Below, in pieces: positions 17,444 through 26,625 of a stretch of DNA of 64,000 bases. The stretch spans positions 23,610 to 87,609 of the forward strand of contig CAIKLM010000155.1 in the NCBI GenBank assembly GCA_903828235.1, given 5' to 3'. Within the stretch, counting starts at the first letter, position 1, and every line of letters starts with the position of its first letter. The stretch comes from an uncultured beta proteobacterium (GTDB lineage: Bacteria > Pseudomonadota > Gammaproteobacteria > Burkholderiales > Burkholderiaceae_C). A program made the position numbers and the translations under genes. The notes under the pieces are model-generated. The model worked only from the letters and a program-made list of their open reading frames with translations. It did not search any database and had not been told where the DNA came from.

Positions 17444-17658
17444 GGTGGGGCTCCTGGAGTGAGTGGTTTGCTGAACCTGCGTCGTCGCTGTTCAGAGACC
17501 TTCCGGAACCTGCGGCGAACGCTTTAGCGGCTTTGGTTGGCAGGCCCGGCGCCGTGGCGCCCGGTGTGCCCTGCGCGGCCTCGGTATCCTTCGGCCCCGC
17601 TGATCGCCCCGCAAGTTGTCCTTTAACTCGGCGATCGCGCGATGATATCGAAGACCCC
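17444..17658. promoter_or_regulatory. Divergent metK / acyltransferase promoter region and metK leader
   Basis: This 215-bp spacer must carry promoters for both divergent units. On the metK side a long untranslated leader is likely; it contains local dyads such as GGGCGCCACGGCGCC and a repeated GCAGGTTC. I do not recognise a known SAM or SAH riboswitch consensus in it. No clear sigma-70 boxes can be assigned by eye. Confidence 0.4.
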
Positions 17659-18558
17659 GTGCCGCACACCCTCCTCGCCTGGCTCGCCCGCCGCCACCTG
17701 CGGCATTTGCACGTGACCGGTGCCGCACTGGGCTGGGTGGCCTACCTGGGCTCGGGGGTGTACCGGCGGCGGCTGCGGGCCAATGCGGCGCGCGCCGGCG
17801 TGGTCGCCGCCGACCGCCGGCGCTCGGTGGCCGAGGCCGGCAAGATGGTGATGGAACTGCCGCGCCTGTGGCTGCGCCCGCACGACGAGCCCATCGCCGA
17901 CCCGCTGGCCTGGCACGGGGCCGAACTGATCGACGCCGCGCTCGCGCGCGGCCGCGGGCTGATGCTGCTGACCGCGCACCTGGGCAGCTTCGAGGTGGCG
18001 GCGCAGGCCTACGCCGAGCGCTGGGGCGCGCAGCAGCCCATGACGGCCCTGTACCGCCCAGCCCGCCAGCCGTGGCTGCGCGGGGTGATGGAGCGCTCGC
18101 GCCACCGCCCGGGCCTGCTGACGGCGCCGGCCAGCCTGGCCGGCGTGCGCCAGCTGATGCGCGCGCTCAAGGGTGGCCAGGTGGTGGGCATGCTGCCCGA
18201 CCAGGTGCCGCCCGAGGGCCTTGGCGTGTGGGCGCCGTTCTTCGGCGAGCCCGCGTACACGATGACCCTGGCGGCACGCCTTGCGGCGCAGACGGGCTGC
18301 GAGCTGCTGCTGATCACGGTGCAGCGGCGCGCACGGGGCGGCGGCTACGACATCCACGTGGCGCCGCTGCCCGAGCCGCTGCCGCCGCCGGCGCCGCCGG
18401 CGCCGGGCCCGGGCCCCGCCGCCGAGGCCGCCTGGACGCTGGCCGCCGCCACCGTGCTGAACCGCGCGATGGAGTGGCAGATCGGGCGTCTGCCCAGCCA
18501 GTACCTGTGGGGCTACCACCGCTTCAAGCAGCCGCGCCGGCTGGAGGCCGGGGCGTGA
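17659..18558 (+). CDS. Lipid A biosynthesis acyltransferase (LpxL/HtrB family)
   Basis: About 299 residues from GTG 17659 (PHTLLAWLARRHLRHLHV). The acyltransferase catalytic motif H-x4-D/E appears as LTAHLGSFEVAA, followed by the substrate-binding MLPDQVPPEGLGVWAPFFGEPAYT block. Family enzymes transfer a secondary acyl chain to Kdo2-lipid A at the inner membrane. The gene overlaps a second family member by four bases (GTGA). Which acyl position each enzyme serves cannot be told from sequence. Confidence 0.88.
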   Translation: MPHTLLAWLARRHLRHLHVTGAALGWVAYLGSGVYRRRLRANAARAGVVAADRRRSVAEAGKMVMELPRLWLRPHDEPIADPLAWHGAELIDAALARGRGLMLLTAHLGSFEVAAQAYAERWGAQQPMTALYRPARQPWLRGVMERSRHRPGLLTAPASLAGVRQLMRALKGGQVVGMLPDQVPPEGLGVWAPFFGEPAYTMTLAARLAAQTGCELLLITVQRRARGGGYDIHVAPLPEPLPPPAPPAPGPGPAAEAAWTLAAATVLNRAMEWQIGRLPSQYLWGYHRFKQPRRLEAGA

Positions 18559-19442
18559 TCGAGAACGCGCTCGCGCGCGCCGTGCTGGCGCTGGTCTGGC
18601 TGCTCAGCGCCCTGCCCATGGCGCTGCAGGCGCGCATCGGCCGCGGCGTGGGCCGGCTGATGCACGCGCTGGCCCGCGAGCGCCGCCGCGTGGCGGCCAC
18701 CAACCTGGCGCTGTGCCTGCCCGAGCTGGACGCCGCGGCACGCGACGCGCTGGTGCGCGAGCACTTCGCGCTGGCCGGCCGCAGCCTGCTGGAGCGCGGC
18801 CTGCTGTGGCACGCCTCGGCAGAGCGCCTGAAGCGGCTGGTGCACGTGGAAGGCGACGTGGGCTTCGCCGAGCGCCACCCGGGCCCGGTGATGTGGCTGG
18901 TGCCGCACTTCCTGGCGCTGGAGGTGGCCGGTGCGGCCACGCAGCTGTTCCAGCGGCGCGTGGTGGTCGACGTGTACACGCCGCAGAGCGTGGCCGCCTT
19001 CGACGCCGCGCTGCTGAAGGGCCGCGGCCGCTTCGGCCGCGCCGAGTTCCTGCGGCGCGAGGACGGCGCGCGCGCCATCGTGCGCGCCATCCGCGGCGGG
19101 CGGGTGTTCTTCAACGCGCCCGACATGGACTTCGGCCTGCGCGACGCCGCCTTCGTGCCCTTCTTCGGCCAGCCGGCGGCCACGCTGCTGGCGCCCAGCC
19201 GGCTGGCGCGCAGCCTGGGCATGGCGGTGCAGCCCATCGTGGCCGAGATCCTGCCCGGCGGCCAGGGCTACCGCGTGATCTTCGGCGAGCCCTGGACCGA
19301 CTGGCCCACCGACGATCCGCAGGCCGACGCCGCGCGCATGAACGCCTTCATCGAGGGCCAGATCCGCCAGCGCCCGGCCCAGTACCTGTGGCTGCACAAG
19401 CGTTTCAAGGCGCGGCCGCCGGGGGCGCCGCCGGTGTACTGA
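18555..19442 (+). CDS. Second lipid A biosynthesis acyltransferase (LpxL/LpxM family)
   Basis: A 295-residue protein starting at GTG 18555 inside the stop of the first acyltransferase gene. It has an N-terminal membrane anchor (ARAVLALVWLLSALPMALQ), the catalytic H-x4-E in LVPHFLALEVAG, and the downstream block FNAPDMDFGLRDAAFVPFFGQPA. The C-terminus ends QYLWLHKRFKARPPG, the conserved family ending. As neighbour to the first enzyme it most likely adds the other secondary acyl chain to lipid A. Next in line is dapF, 54 bases on. Confidence 0.88.
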   Translation: MIENALARAVLALVWLLSALPMALQARIGRGVGRLMHALARERRRVAATNLALCLPELDAAARDALVREHFALAGRSLLERGLLWHASAERLKRLVHVEGDVGFAERHPGPVMWLVPHFLALEVAGAATQLFQRRVVVDVYTPQSVAAFDAALLKGRGRFGRAEFLRREDGARAIVRAIRGGRVFFNAPDMDFGLRDAAFVPFFGQPAATLLAPSRLARSLGMAVQPIVAEILPGGQGYRVIFGEPWTDWPTDDPQADAARMNAFIEGQIRQRPAQYLWLHKRFKARPPGAPPVY

Positions 19443-19496
19443 ACCTCACGCTCGGCCGCAGGACACCCCGCCCCGAGCGGGATAATCCCGCCCACC

Positions 19497-20360
19497 ATGG
19501 CGACGCAGCAGCTGGCCTTCACCAAGATGCACGGCGCGGGCAACGACTTCGTCGTGCTCGACGCCACGCGCGCCCCGCTGGCGCTGTCGCCCCAGCAGTT
19601 GCGCCACCTGGGCGACCGCCGCTTCGGCGTCGGCGCCGACCAGATCCTGGCCGTGGAGGCCAGCAGCACGCCGGGCGTGGACTTCCGCTACCGCATCTTC
19701 AACGGCGCCACCGGCGCCGAGGTGGAGCACTGCGGCAACGGCGCGCGCTGCTTCATGCGCTACGTGCACGAGCGCGGCCTGACGCAGGCGCGCCGCGTGA
19801 AGGTGGCCACCGTCAACCGCGTGCTCGAGCTGGTGCTCGAGGACGACGGCCGCGTCACGGTCGACATGGGCCGGCCGATGTTCGCGCACGCGGAAGTGCC
19901 CTTCGACGCCCTCGGGCTGCAGGCGCAGCCCGAGGGTGGCTTCGAGCGCTGGCCGCTGGAGGGCGCCGAGCCCTGGCGCTGGGCGGTGCTGTCGATGGGC
20001 AACCCGCACGCGGTCACGCGCGTCGACGACGTGGACAGCGCGCCCGTGGCCACGCTGGGGCCGCTGGTGGAGCGGCACCCGCGCTTCCCGGCCGGGGTGA
20101 ACGTGGGCTTCCTGCAGGTGCTGTCGGGCGCCGAGGTGCGGCTGCGCGTGCACGAGCGCGACGCCGGCGAGACGCTGGCCTGCGGCACCGGCGCCTGCGC
20201 CGCCGTGGTGGCGGGCGTGCGCCTGGGCTGGCTGTCCGGCGACGTCGAGGTGCACACCCGGGGCGGCCGCCTGCGCATCCGCTGGGGCGGCGGCGCGGAC
20301 GACGCCGTGCGCATGACCGGCCCCGCCGAGACCGTCTACCAAGGAGAGATCGCACTGTGA
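19497..20360 (+). CDS. dapF: Diaminopimelate epimerase
   Basis: A 287-residue enzyme that interconverts LL- and meso-diaminopimelate for lysine and peptidoglycan synthesis. The two catalytic cysteines are in [10 protein letters not shown] and [12 protein letters not shown], and the N-terminus is the canonical [15 protein letters not shown]. Length is slightly above the usual 275. Its stop overlaps the GTG of the DUF484 gene, and xerC follows, reproducing the dapF-yigA-xerC order known from gammaproteobacteria. Confidence 0.97.
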   Translation: MATQQLAFTKMHGAGNDFVVLDATRAPLALSPQQLRHLGDRRFGVGADQILAVEASSTPGVDFRYRIFNGATGAEVEHCGNGARCFMRYVHERGLTQARRVKVATVNRVLELVLEDDGRVTVDMGRPMFAHAEVPFDALGLQAQPEGGFERWPLEGAEPWRWAVLSMGNPHAVTRVDDVDSAPVATLGPLVERHPRFPAGVNVGFLQVLSGAEVRLRVHERDAGETLACGTGACAAVVAGVRLGWLSGDVEVHTRGGRLRIRWGGGADDAVRMTGPAETVYQGEIAL

Positions 20361-21058
20361 GTTCCACCAGCGGCCCCCTCGCCGGCATCACCGAGGCCGA
20401 CATCGCCCACTACCTGGCCAACAACCCGGCCTTCTTCGAGCGCCACGCCGAGTTGCTGGCCAGCATCACGCTGACCAGCCCGCACGGCCAGCGCGCCGTG
20501 TCGCTGCAGGAGCGGCAGATGGAAATGCTGCGCGAGCGCATCAAGGGCCTGGAGCTGCGCATCGTGGACATGATCCGCCACGGCCAGGAGAACCTGGCCA
20601 TCGCCGACCGCATCCACCGCACCACGCGCCGCCTGCTGCTGACCACCGACGCCGCGCTGCTGCCGGTGCGCCTGGTAGAGACGCTCAAGCACGAGTTCCT
20701 CATCCCGCAGGCCGGCATCCGGCTGTGGGGCGTGGCCGCCGAGCACGCCGCCGAGCCCTGGGCGCAGGAGGCCAGCGACGACGTGCGCACCTTCGCGGCC
20801 AGCCTGACGCTGCCCTTCTGCGGCGCCAATGGCGGCTTCGAGGCCGCGCGCTGGCTGGGCGAGGGCCCCGTGGCCTCGCTGGCCATGCTGCCGCTGCGCC
20901 AGGGCCATGGCGACAAGGAAAGCTGCTTCGGCCTGCTGGTGCTGGGCTCACCCGACCCCACGCGCTACGCGGCCGACATGGGCACCGACTTCCTCGCGCG
21001 CATCGCCGAGGTGGCCAGCGCGGCGCTGTCGCGGCTGCGCGCGCCGGCCGCGGCCTGA
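20357..21058 (+). CDS. DUF484 family protein (YigA-like)
   Basis: A 233-residue protein from GTG 20357, overlapping dapF by four bases. It opens with [27 protein letters not shown], the DUF484 signature, followed by a coiled-coil stretch ([20 protein letters not shown]-like) and a GAF-like domain in the second half. Molecular function is unknown; its constant linkage to dapF and xerC is the best clue. The large shadow ORF 18713-21058 in the track is the same frame read through upstream genes. Confidence 0.85.
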   Translation: MSSTSGPLAGITEADIAHYLANNPAFFERHAELLASITLTSPHGQRAVSLQERQMEMLRERIKGLELRIVDMIRHGQENLAIADRIHRTTRRLLLTTDAALLPVRLVETLKHEFLIPQAGIRLWGVAAEHAAEPWAQEASDDVRTFAASLTLPFCGANGGFEAARWLGEGPVASLAMLPLRQGHGDKESCFGLLVLGSPDPTRYAADMGTDFLARIAEVASAALSRLRAPAAA

Positions 21059-21074
21059 CGCCCGCCTGCGGCCC

Positions 21075-22028
21075 ATGGCCACGCCGGCATCGCCCGCGCT
21101 GCAGGCCTTCCTGCAGCACCTGGCGGTGGAGCGCCGGCTGGCCGAGCGTACGCGCGCCATGTACGCCGAGGCGCTGGTGCGGCTGGAGCGCTTCGCGGCC
21201 GAGGCCGGCGTGGCGCTGGAAGCCGCCGGCCCGCACCACCTGCGCAGCTTCATGGTGCAGCTGCGCAGCCTGGGGCTTGCGCCGCGCAGCATCGCCATCG
21301 CGTTGGCGGCCTGGCGCGGCCTGTACCGCTGGTGGGGCCGGCAGGGCGTGGTGGCCGCCAACCCGGTGGACGGCCTGCGCCCGCCCAAGGCCCCCAAGCC
21401 GCTGCCCAAGGCGCTGAGCGTGCAGCAGGCGGTGGCGCTGGCCGCGCACCCGGGCGTGGCCGGCTCGGGCCCGCTGGCCGCCGCGCTGGCCGCGCGCGAC
21501 CACGCCATCGGCGAGCTGCTCTACGGCGCCGGCCTGCGCATCGGCGAGCTGCTGGGCCTGGACGTGCAGGGCGGCCCCACGGCCGCCGGCTGGGTGGACC
21601 TGGCGGACGGCGATGGCGCCACCGCGCACGTGCTGGGCAAGGGCGCCAAGCGCCGCAGCGTGCCGGTGGGCGGCCCCGCGCTGGCGGCGCTGCGGGCGTG
21701 GCTGCAGCACCGGCCGGCGCTGGCCGCGGCGGGCGAGCCGGCGCTGTTCGTCAGCCGGCGCGGCGTGCGGCTGAGCCCGAACCAGCTGCGCCTGCGCCTG
21801 GCTGCCCAGGCGCAGCAGGCCGGCCTGCCCACCAAGGTGCACCCGCACATGCTGCGCCACAGCTACGCCAGCCACCTGCTGCAGAGCAGCGGCGACCTGC
21901 GCGCCGTGCAGGAGCTGCTGGGCCACGCCAGCATCGGCACGACGCAGGTCTACACCAAGCTCGACTTCCAGCACCTGGCGCAGGTGTACGACGCGGCCCA
22001 CCCGCGCGCCAAGGCGAAGAAGGGCTGA
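21075..22028 (+). CDS. xerC: Tyrosine recombinase XerC
   Basis: A 317-residue recombinase starting at ATG 21075 (MATPASPALQAFLQHLAVE). The N-terminal SAM-like DNA-binding domain is followed by the catalytic domain with all key residues: the first Arg in GAGLRIGELLGL, Lys in LGKGAKRRSVP, HxxR in HPHMLRHSYASHLL, His in ELLGHASIGTTQ and the nucleophile Tyr in VYTKLDF. XerC with XerD resolves chromosome dimers at dif near the division septum. Its position after dapF and DUF484 supports XerC over a phage integrase. Confidence 0.93.
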   Translation: MATPASPALQAFLQHLAVERRLAERTRAMYAEALVRLERFAAEAGVALEAAGPHHLRSFMVQLRSLGLAPRSIAIALAAWRGLYRWWGRQGVVAANPVDGLRPPKAPKPLPKALSVQQAVALAAHPGVAGSGPLAAALAARDHAIGELLYGAGLRIGELLGLDVQGGPTAAGWVDLADGDGATAHVLGKGAKRRSVPVGGPALAALRAWLQHRPALAAAGEPALFVSRRGVRLSPNQLRLRLAAQAQQAGLPTKVHPHMLRHSYASHLLQSSGDLRAVQELLGHASIGTTQVYTKLDFQHLAQVYDAAHPRAKAKKG

Positions 22029-22940
22029 TCAGGCCGCCGCGTCGCGCAGCCGCTCGCGCATCAGCGCCCGCAGCGTCTGCAGCCCCGGCGGCTCGGTGCG
22101 GCGGCGCAGCGTGACGAGGCCAAAGCGCGCCGTGGCCTTCAGCTCCGGCGCCACGCGCAGCTCGGCCAGGTCGGGCGCGGCGGCGCGGATGGCCAGCAGC
22201 ACGGCGTCGCTGCGGCGCGCCACCTCCACCAGGCTGGGCAGCTCGTCGCAGCGCAGCGTGACGAGCACGTCGGGGTGGGCCTGCGGGCCGTAGCGCTCGA
22301 CCAGCACGCGCGCCACCTCGTCCGACAGCGGCGTGCTGGCCACCGGGTACTGGCGCAGCAGGGCCAGGTCGGCCGGCGCGCGGCGACGCGCCAGCGGGTG
22401 GCCGCGCCGCACCAGGAAGGCGCCGCGCATCTCGTGCAGCTCGCGCGTGTCGAGGTCGGGTGCGGGGCGCAGCGAGCGTGCGTCCACCACCAGCGCGTCG
22501 AGCGTGCGCTCGCGCAGCGCCTGCACCAGCTGCTCGGTGGCGGCGCGAGCCACCTGCAGCTGCAGCCGCGGGTGCTGCAGCGCGCACTGCAGCAGCAGCG
22601 GCGTCATCAGCATCGAGCCCGGGCCCGAGCCCAGGCCCACGTGCAGCGTGCCCTCGTCGCCACTGCCGCCGCCGGGGGCCGGAGCCAGCCGGCGCGCGCG
22701 CTCGCGCAGGTCGTCGGCGGCCAGCACCAGCTCGCCGGCGCGCTCGGCCATTTCGCGGCCGAAGGGCGTCAGCTCGCTGCGGCGGCCGACGCGGTCGAAC
22801 AGGCGCTGCCCGAGCTCGGACTCGAGCGCGCCGATGCTGCGGCTGAGCGCGGGCTGCGTGATGAACAGCGCCGCCGCCGAGCGGCTGAACGAGCCCGTGC
22901 GGGCCAGCGACAGCAGGTGGCGCAGTTGGACCAGCGTCAT
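22029..22940 (-). CDS. LysR-family transcriptional regulator
   Basis: A 303-residue regulator with the N-terminal winged helix (MTLVQLRHLLSLARTGSFSRSAAALFITQPALSRSIGALESELG) and a C-terminal periplasmic-binding-type effector domain. It converges end to end with xerC; the two stop codons abut (TGATCA). It is divergent from the Bug / M20 / D-amino-acid dehydrogenase genes, the classic LysR arrangement, so it most likely controls them and responds to their substrate or an intermediate. Confidence 0.93.
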   Translation of the reverse strand: MTLVQLRHLLSLARTGSFSRSAAALFITQPALSRSIGALESELGQRLFDRVGRRSELTPFGREMAERAGELVLAADDLRERARRLAPAPGGGSGDEGTLHVGLGSGPGSMLMTPLLLQCALQHPRLQLQVARAATEQLVQALRERTLDALVVDARSLRPAPDLDTRELHEMRGAFLVRRGHPLARRRAPADLALLRQYPVASTPLSDEVARVLVERYGPQAHPDVLVTLRCDELPSLVEVARRSDAVLLAIRAAAPDLAELRVAPELKATARFGLVTLRRRTEPPGLQTLRALMRERLRDAAA

Positions 22941-22951
22941 CGGGCGCTCTC

Positions 22952-22994
22952 CTCATTGATGAGTTGAGTGCATCGTAAATCAAAGAACAATGCA
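22952..22994. promoter_or_regulatory. Candidate LysR operator region
   Basis: Between the LysR gene and the divergent Bug gene lie two dyads: CTCAT-TG-ATGAG (22952-22963) and TGCAT-N16-ATGCA (22969-22994). Together with the AT-rich TCGTAAATCAAAGAACAAT stretch they form the only AT-rich block in the spacer, where LysR sites and the divergent promoters are expected. This is positional inference. Confidence 0.45.
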
Positions 22995-23081
22995 TTGGAC
23001 GTTCAGGCCCGGCTGCCCAACGATGCGATCCGCAGACCCTGCAACCGCCGCCTCGGCGCCACCCCAACCGGAGTTCCTGTC

Positions 23082-24068
23082 ATGTCGCTGCCTCGAAGCA
23101 TCCGCCGTTTGTGTGCCCTGGCCGGCCTGCTGGCCGTCAGCACCACGGCCCTCGCCCAAGCCTGGCCCACCAAGCCGGTGAACCTGATGGTTCCCTACCC
23201 CGCGGGCGGGCCGTCCGACGCGATCGCCCGCATCATGAACACGCCGCTGGGCAAGGAACTGGGCCAGCAGGTGCTGGTCGAGAACCTCGGCGGCGTGGCC
23301 GGCGCGCTGGGTGCGCAGAAGGTGCTGTCGGCGCCGGCCGACGGCCAGTACATCTTCCAGGGCTCGCCCAACGAGGTGATCCTGTCGCCGCTGGCCAATG
23401 CCGCCGTCAAGCTCAAGGCCGAAGACTTCCGCCTGGTGCACCCGGTGGCCGACGCGGTGATGGTGTTCGTCACCCGCAAGGACCTCGGCGTCAACAGCGT
23501 CGACGAGCTGATCGCGCTGGCGCGCAAGTCGGCCGACCGGCCGCTGACCTACGGCAGCGTGGGCATCGGCTCGCTGTACCACCTGATCCTGGAGCAGGCG
23601 CAGGCGCAGACCTGCATCAAGCTGGCGCACGTGCCCTACAAGGGCAACGCGCCGCTGCTGCAGGACATCGCCGGCGGCCAGGTGGACTTCGCCGTGCTGG
23701 TGTACAGCGCCGGCATGGGTGCGCTGGCCGAGCAGGGCCGGCTGCGCGTGATCGGCCAGCTCGGCGCGCAGCGCTCGGAGCTGCTGAAGAACGTGCCCAC
23801 GGCCAGCGAGGGCCGCGAGCTGAAGAACTTCGCGTTCAAGATCTGGACCGGCTTCATGGTGCCCCGCAACACCCCCGAGCCCGTGGTGCAGCGCCTGCAC
23901 GCCGCGATCGGCAAGGCGCTGCAGGACCCCGGCGTGCGCTCGCAGCTGGCCGCGCAGACGCAAGCCGCCGCCGCGCCGATGAGCCTGGCAGAGTCGGCCC
24001 GCTTCTTCGAGGCCGAGACGGCGCGCTACCGCGGCATCGCGCGGCAGATCAACCTGCAGCCGCAGTAA
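23082..24068 (+). CDS. Bug-family (TTT-type) substrate-binding protein
   Basis: A 328-residue periplasmic protein with a signal peptide (MSLPRSIRRLCALAGLLAVSTTALAQA). The mature start WPTKPVNLMVPYPAGGPSDAIAR is the Bug/TctC signature. These proteins bind carboxylates or related small organics for tripartite tricarboxylate transporters, but in Burkholderiales most are orphans. No TctA/TctB genes are adjacent here. The following genes, an amidohydrolase and a D-amino-acid dehydrogenase, suggest an N-acylated amino acid as ligand. Confidence 0.9.
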   Translation: MSLPRSIRRLCALAGLLAVSTTALAQAWPTKPVNLMVPYPAGGPSDAIARIMNTPLGKELGQQVLVENLGGVAGALGAQKVLSAPADGQYIFQGSPNEVILSPLANAAVKLKAEDFRLVHPVADAVMVFVTRKDLGVNSVDELIALARKSADRPLTYGSVGIGSLYHLILEQAQAQTCIKLAHVPYKGNAPLLQDIAGGQVDFAVLVYSAGMGALAEQGRLRVIGQLGAQRSELLKNVPTASEGRELKNFAFKIWTGFMVPRNTPEPVVQRLHAAIGKALQDPGVRSQLAAQTQAAAAPMSLAESARFFEAETARYRGIARQINLQPQ

Positions 24069-24099
24069 GCCCTCCGCCCCCCTCCCCGGAGCCCGCCCC

Positions 24100-25284
24100 G
24101 TGACCTACCTGCTCGATGCCCTGCACGCCCGGGTCGGCGAGTTCGTGGCGCTGCGGCGCGACATCCACCGCCACCCCGAGCTGGCTTTCGAGGAGCACCG
24201 CACCGCGGCGCTCGTGGCCGACAAGCTCGAGGGCTGGGGCTACGCCGTCACACGCGGCGTGGGCGGCACCGGGGTGGTGGGCACGCTGGTGCGCGGGCAG
24301 GGCGTGCGCCGCCTGGGGCTGCGTGCCGACATGGACGCACTGCCCATCCACGAGGCCAGCGGCCGCGAGTGGGCCAGCCAGCGCCCGGGCCTGATGCACG
24401 CCTGCGGCCACGACGGCCACACCGCGATGCTGCTGGCCGCTGCGCGTCGCCTGGCCGAGGACGGCGGCTTCGACGGCACGCTGCACCTGATCTTCCAGCC
24501 GGCCGAGGAAGGCGGCGGCGGCGCGCTGCGCATGATGGCCGACGGGCTGTTCGAGCGCTTCCCCTGCGACGCCGTGTTCGCCATGCACAACATGCCCGGC
24601 GTGCCGCAGGGCCACCTGGTGCTGCGCGACGGCGCGGCCATGGCCTCGTCGGACTACGCCACCATCACGCTCACCGGCACCGGCGGCCACGGCGCCATGC
24701 CGCAGCACGCGGCCGACCCCATCGTGGCTGCGGCCAGCCTGGTGATGGCGCTGCAGACCGTGGTGTCGCGCAACGTCGACCCGCTGCAGGCCGCGGTGGT
24801 GACGGTGGGCGCGCTGCACGCGGGGCAGGCCAACAACGTGATCCCGGCCACCGCGACGCTGGAGCTGAGCGTGCGCGCCCTGGACCGCGGCGTGCGCGCG
24901 CTGCTTGAGCAGCGCATCCGCGCGCTGGCCGAGGCGCAGGCGGCGAGCTTCGGCGTGCGCGCCGAGGTGGCCTGGCGGCCGGGCTACGCGGTGCTCGTCA
25001 ACAGCACCGCCGAGACCGAGTTCGCGCGCGCCGTGGCGCTGGAGCTGCTGGGCGCGGAACGCGTGACGCTGCAGGGCCCGCCGCTGACCGGCAGCGAGGA
25101 CTTCGCCTTCATGCTCGAGCAGCGGCCGGGCTCGTACCTGCTCATCGGCAACGGCGACGGCCCGGGCTCGTGCATGGTGCACAACCCCGGATTCGACTTC
25201 AACGACGACAACATCGCCGTCGGCAGCGCCTTCTGGGTGCGGCTGGCGCAACGCTTCCTGAACCCCACGGGAGAACTGGCATGA
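24100..25284 (+). CDS. M20 family amidohydrolase (hippurate/N-acyl amino acid hydrolase type)
   Basis: A 394-residue metallopeptidase-fold enzyme from GTG 24100. The M20D signature is visible: LRRDIHRHPELAFEEHRTA, LRADMDALPI, HACGHDGHTAMLL with metal ligands, and QPAEEGGGGALRM. It ends with TGSEDFAFMLEQRPGSYLLIGNG. Relatives hydrolyse hippurate, N-acetyl amino acids or indole-acetyl amino acids. It overlaps the D-amino-acid dehydrogenase gene by four bases, which suggests that the released amino acid is the next enzyme's substrate. Confidence 0.92.
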   Translation: MTYLLDALHARVGEFVALRRDIHRHPELAFEEHRTAALVADKLEGWGYAVTRGVGGTGVVGTLVRGQGVRRLGLRADMDALPIHEASGREWASQRPGLMHACGHDGHTAMLLAAARRLAEDGGFDGTLHLIFQPAEEGGGGALRMMADGLFERFPCDAVFAMHNMPGVPQGHLVLRDGAAMASSDYATITLTGTGGHGAMPQHAADPIVAAASLVMALQTVVSRNVDPLQAAVVTVGALHAGQANNVIPATATLELSVRALDRGVRALLEQRIRALAEAQAASFGVRAEVAWRPGYAVLVNSTAETEFARAVALELLGAERVTLQGPPLTGSEDFAFMLEQRPGSYLLIGNGDGPGSCMVHNPGFDFNDDNIAVGSAFWVRLAQRFLNPTGELA

Positions 25285-26582
25285 ACGTGATCATCCTCGG
25301 CGCCGGCCTGCTCGGCGTCACCTCGGCCTACTACCTGCGCCAGCTGGGCCACGACGTCACCGTGGTCGACCGCCAGGCCACGCCCGCGGCCGAGACCAGC
25401 TTCGCCAACGGCGGCCAGATCTCGGTGAGCCACGCCGAGCCCTGGGCCAACCCGGGCGCGCCGCTGAAGCTGCTGCAGTGGCTGGGGCGCGAAGACGCTC
25501 CGCTGCTGTTCCGCCTGCGCGCCGACATGCGGCAGTGGCTGTGGGGCCTGCAGTTCCTGCGCGAGTGCACGCCGGGCCGCACGCGCCACAACATCGAGCA
25601 GATCGTGCGCCTGGGCACCTACAGCCGCAGCATGCTGCAGGCGCTGCGCGCCGAGCGCGGCCTGGCCTACGACCAGCGCACGCAGGGCATCCTGCACTTC
25701 TACACGAACCCCAAGGAGTTCGCGGCCGCCGAGGCCCCCGCGGCGCAGATGCGCGCGCTGGGCTGCGACCGCCGCGTGATCAGCGCCGACGAGGCCGTGG
25801 CGCTGGAGCCGGCGCTGCGCCACATCCGCCCGCAGCTGGCTGGTGCCACCTACACGGCCGAGGACGAATCGGGGGACGCCAACCGCTTCGCCCGCGAGCT
25901 GGTGCAGCGCTGCATCGACGACGGCGTCGTCTTCCGCATGAGCCACACGGTGACGGCGCTGCGCACGGCCGGCGGCGCCATCGACCACGTCGAGGCCACC
26001 GACAGCGAGGGCCGCTTCCAGCGCCTGCGCGCCGACGCCTACGTGCTGGCCATGGGCAGCCTGAGCCCGATGCTGGCGGCGCCGCTGGGCATCAGGCTGC
26101 CCATCTACCCGGCCAAGGGCTACTCGGTGACCATGCCGGTGAAGGACGAGGCGCTGGCGCACCAGGTGTCGCTGACCGACGACGAGTACAAGCTGGTGTT
26201 CTCGCGCCTGGGCAACCGGCTGCGCATCGCCGGCACGGCCGAGCTCAACGGCTACGACCGCGACTTGAACCGCGTGCGCTGCGAGGCCATCGTCAAGCGC
26301 GTGGAGCAGCTGTTCCCCGGCGCGGGCGACACCGAGCAGGCGCAGTTCTGGACCGGCCTGCGCCCGGCCACGCCGAGCAACGTGCCCATCATCGGCCGCT
26401 CGAAGCTGCCCAACCTGTTCCTGAACACTGGCCACGGCACGCTGGGCTGGACGCACGCCTGCGGCTCGGGCAAGAGCATCGCGCGCATCGTCAGCGGCCT
26501 GGTGCCCGAGGTGGACTTCGCGTTCACGGGGCTGCAGGCCGCGCGCCGCGGCACGCGGGCGGGCGCGGCACAGCCGGCCTGA
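25281..26582 (+). CDS. D-amino acid dehydrogenase (DadA-like)
   Basis: A 433-residue FAD enzyme starting MNVIILGAGLLGVTSAYYLRQLGH, the dinucleotide-binding loop of the DAO superfamily. The ETSFANGGQISVSHAEPWANPG segment and the C-terminal TGLRPATPSNVPIIGRSKLPNLFLNTGHGTLGWTHACGSG are DadA signatures. It oxidises D-amino acids to keto acids and ammonia, passing electrons to the respiratory chain at the inner membrane. Its overlap with the amidohydrolase gene ties it to the LysR-controlled unit rather than to alanine catabolism with dadX, which is absent. Confidence 0.93.
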   Translation: MNVIILGAGLLGVTSAYYLRQLGHDVTVVDRQATPAAETSFANGGQISVSHAEPWANPGAPLKLLQWLGREDAPLLFRLRADMRQWLWGLQFLRECTPGRTRHNIEQIVRLGTYSRSMLQALRAERGLAYDQRTQGILHFYTNPKEFAAAEAPAAQMRALGCDRRVISADEAVALEPALRHIRPQLAGATYTAEDESGDANRFARELVQRCIDDGVVFRMSHTVTALRTAGGAIDHVEATDSEGRFQRLRADAYVLAMGSLSPMLAAPLGIRLPIYPAKGYSVTMPVKDEALAHQVSLTDDEYKLVFSRLGNRLRIAGTAELNGYDRDLNRVRCEAIVKRVEQLFPGAGDTEQAQFWTGLRPATPSNVPIIGRSKLPNLFLNTGHGTLGWTHACGSGKSIARIVSGLVPEVDFAFTGLQAARRGTRAGAAQPA

Positions 26583-26625
26583 GGCCCCGGGGCGGCGGCC
26601 GGGGTCGCGCGGCCGAGGCCTCGCG

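Noticed and set aside
17444-17658. Known SAM or SAH riboswitch before metK
   Set aside because: No consensus core of a class I recognise could be identified by eye; kept only as a structured-leader finding.
21075-22028. Phage or integron integrase marking an island
   Set aside because: Tight linkage to dapF and DUF484 and composition like the host identify it as chromosomal xerC.
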